Source: Diorhabda sublineata (Eukaryota > Arthropoda > Insecta > Coleoptera > Chrysomelidae). From it: a stretch of 64,000 nt of DNA. Below are positions 62,089-64,000 of this stretch, in pieces. Position 1 is the stretch's first letter; every line of letters starts with the position of its first letter. The stretch is from contig NC_079479.1 of NCBI RefSeq assembly GCF_026230105.1, positions 34,999,385-35,063,384 of the forward strand, given 5' to 3'. A program made the position numbers and the translations under genes. The notes beneath the pieces are model-generated. The model saw nothing but the letters and a program-made list of their open reading frames with translations. It was not told the origin of the DNA and ran no database searches.

Positions 62089-62140
62089 ATATTTGTGAAT
62101 ATAAAGCATTTAAAAAACAATTTTTGGGTACTTCCTCGTA

Positions 62141-63822
62141 TATATACTCAGATATCATTATTTCTATCATCATTGGTCGTTTTTAGTAGAAGGAAATACT
62201 AAAATATCGTTTAGAAACAGCAGTCAGGGAACACAAAGTAGGAACGATTTTTATGTCATGTTTTCGAAATCGCTGAATACGATTCTGGAAATATTTTTTC
62301 ATCAAACGAAGTAAAATAGTGATAAAAACTAGATTTAGTGGAAATAAATTTTATATCGTGGCCAGTTAATTAAATATTACTGTATGAAGACGTGATTGGG
62401 TTTAAGTCGATTTGATGCCTCTAAACAACCTCGAATATATAGCATAAACGACATTTCGAGAATTCTAGGAGGTAAACAAAGAAACACAAATAAATAACAA
62501 GACTTTTAAGGAAATTAGTTGAAAAGAAAACAATGCAAACAATCGCTGTTAAGATAAAAATGTATATAAAAACAAACTTGATACAAATTCCGGTTTCGCC
62601 GAAGTATAGTCTTTTATTATAACCGGACAGGACCAGCTGCACGTCGGGGACGAGTTCGTAACTGTATATTTTGCTTATTTTTAAAACCACACAGTTACAA
62701 TTGTAACAAAAGGTCGTTTTCATAAAAAAAAGGACAAATTATTACTCCGAATCATCAACACGTTGTTGTTTTTGATCTACTGTGAACAAACCCGGCACCC
62801 ATTTTGGAAATTGTTACTTCATAAACGTCATATGGATTTGACAATGACAGCGTCATCTATGTGTAAGTCACACGACTTATTGACTGATGTAATATGTAAG
62901 TTTTAGTCTCAATTCCGTACCTAGCTCTACCAAAGACTTATAGAGCGTCAAATATCAGTATAACTAGTTTTTTTTCATCGAATAGAATGTTTTTGGGCGC
63001 TAATCGACAAAACATATACACAAATAAGTATACAAAACGTGAAATGAAGTTTATATGCGCGTGTCTAATCTCTAAGCGCAGCGTAGATCCGCTAGGCGTT
63101 CCAGTATAGAAAATACTGTTCCTTCAACTTTATATTACGGGTATAGATGACGTTTCAAGTTCAATTACCTTTTTTGCGTTTGCTAATATCCGATCTTTCA
63201 GGAGATTTCGTTAATTACCGATCGTTTTCGAGTTCCACCCTGTCCGACGGGTCTGCGAGTATTACGTTTCACTTTCGCCGCGAACGAGGGAAAAGGAGCG
63301 CAATAAAAAAAAGGAGAAGAAGAAGAAGAAAAAAAAAGGAGAGGATCAATCGAAAGATTCTTACGTGATTGCAAATTAATGTTCATTAGATGAGTCAGCA
63401 CCTGATAGTACGAGAATTAACGAAAGAAATTTATTTCAATCGAATACAAAGAACGCCGGAATTTCGTATTTTATATTGCAATTAATCCAGATTAGAAGAA
63501 AGCCGAAAACTCGAAAAACGCAGTGGTGGATTTTGAGAATTTGAAAAAGTGTTCGGAATTTAAATAAGCTTTTAGCTTATTAGAATGCCAACGCTTTTTT
63601 TTTAATCCGAATCGGTTGTGTCACGTGCTAAATCGTTCCAAACATTTAGAGCAGATATTTCAATTAGAAAAAACAACAAACACACTATATTAAATACAGA
63701 TGGCGTTGACGTTGTCAAATCCGTTTGACGTTTATGAAATACCGACCAATCGAAAGGTTATGTGTCAAATGTCATCACATTTCGATTGAAATCGATTAAA
63801 ATCGATCGAGAAATGACAGCCA
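62141..63822. other. Non-coding DNA, no recognised gene
   Basis: Open frames at 62421-62723 (minus) and 63147-63401 (both strands) have no recognised motif. A purine-rich tract AAAAGGAGAAGAAGAAGAAG lies at about 63308-63330. TGTCAAA/TTTGACG words cluster at 63713-63780. A splice-like TTTCAG at 63193-63198 is discussed under rejected items. Confidence 0.35.
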
Positions 63823-64000
63823 TTTAGATTATTCGAAAAAGTCCTCCTCTAGACTCCAAAAAACTGACAGATCTTAAACAATTTTGATAAACTTCGAAAT
63901 ATGAATTCAGTTCATCAAAAGACTTTACGAGACTGCAGATAACAACAAAACAGAAGATTTAAAAAACTTGTACATTCTTTAACGTAATACAAAATCTGTA
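63823..64000. repeat. Second copy of the 233-bp satellite lead-in
   Basis: GATTATTCGAAAAAGTCCTC at 63827 and GACTTTACGAGACTGCAGAT, AACAAAACAGAAGATTTAAA and TTCTTTAACGTAATACAAAA before the edge match 53590-53740 in the same order and orientation. Small insertions (for example about 63860-63920) separate the copies. A further array of this satellite may begin just beyond the window. Confidence 0.85.

Larger units (their letters stand above)
59421..62138 (+). mobile_element. Mariner-like element with interior turned into a tandem array
   Basis: Terminal inverted repeats are CGAGGAGATACCC at 59421 and GGGTACTTCCTCG ending at 62138 (11 of 13 positions paired). TA lies on both outer sides (59419-59420, 62139-62140), as expected of the TA target duplication. 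The interior holds eight full 282-bp units starting at 59555, plus a ninth unit that continues uniquely. Each unit joins an N-terminal scrap (SRSGRP, ENNGRIQLI) to the third-Asp region YAPYSPDLVPCDFFLFPRMK. Only the last unit goes on to the C-terminus: ELAAISKNEFKQCFEQWNRR and WDKCITVL, with a stop at 62086. The first catalytic residues are absent throughout. Confidence 0.9.

Noticed and set aside
63147..63368. Possible last Beat exon: TTTCAG acceptor at 63198 with a frame compatible with the exon d phase
   Set aside because: The peptide is basic (RRRRRRKKK) with no hydrophobic anchor and no Beat-like residues; phase agreement alone has a one-in-three chance.
57531..64000. Search for tRNA, rRNA or other structured RNA genes
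   Set aside because: No cloverleaf-like A/B-box pair or rRNA-like segment was noticed here or elsewhere by eye; a tRNAscan or Infernal run would be needed to exclude them fully.

Overview
This window is insect nuclear DNA, possibly from a beetle, but the species cannot be fixed from the sequence. The reasons are GT-AG introns, AT-rich non-coding DNA, many decayed mariner and LINE remnants, and coding exons of the arthropod Beaten path (Beat) family of immunoglobulin-domain proteins. No operon-like gene packing, tRNA, rRNA or CRISPR array was seen.

The only host gene I can support is a Beat-family gene on the + strand. Four internal exons are visible: 3076-3278, 3340-3475, 29515-29714 and 47541-47787. 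Their splice phases agree (1-0, 0-1, 1-0, 0-1). They encode the first Ig domain (exons a and b) and most of the second (exons c and d). The signal-peptide exon(s) and the C-terminal exon(s) were not found and probably lie outside the window. The introns are 61 bp, about 26.0 kb and about 17.8 kb, and the DNA after 47787 is probably the next large intron.

The rest is repetitive. Twelve tandem arrays cover roughly half the window. Their periods are about 407 bp (1-950), 34 bp (3697-6210), 93 bp (10816-11437), 340 bp in a 679-bp dimer (12991-14425), 20 bp in 172-bp and 633-bp higher-order units (18090-22060 and 23140-26500), 223 bp (33392-38517), an unrelated 223 bp (39877-42551), 693 bp (46166-47508), 41 bp (48840-51865), 233 bp (53790-57530) and 282 bp (59555-62138). 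Between them lie mariner-like elements, LINE reverse-transcriptase remnants, a 2.2-kb palindromic element (6619-8853) and a 2-kb dispersed repeat present twice (29722-31770 and 43289-45302).

Two themes stand out. First, several satellites look like amplified pieces of transposons: the 282-bp array sits inside one mariner element, the 693-bp duplication is a deleted mariner element, and one 223-bp array carries the tail of a Jockey-like reverse-transcriptase gene. Second, the Beat exons survive with transposon sequence close to their splice sites. I did not find a new defence, metabolic or RNA-guided system. The most unusual feature is transposon-to-satellite conversion inside the giant introns of a neural adhesion gene.
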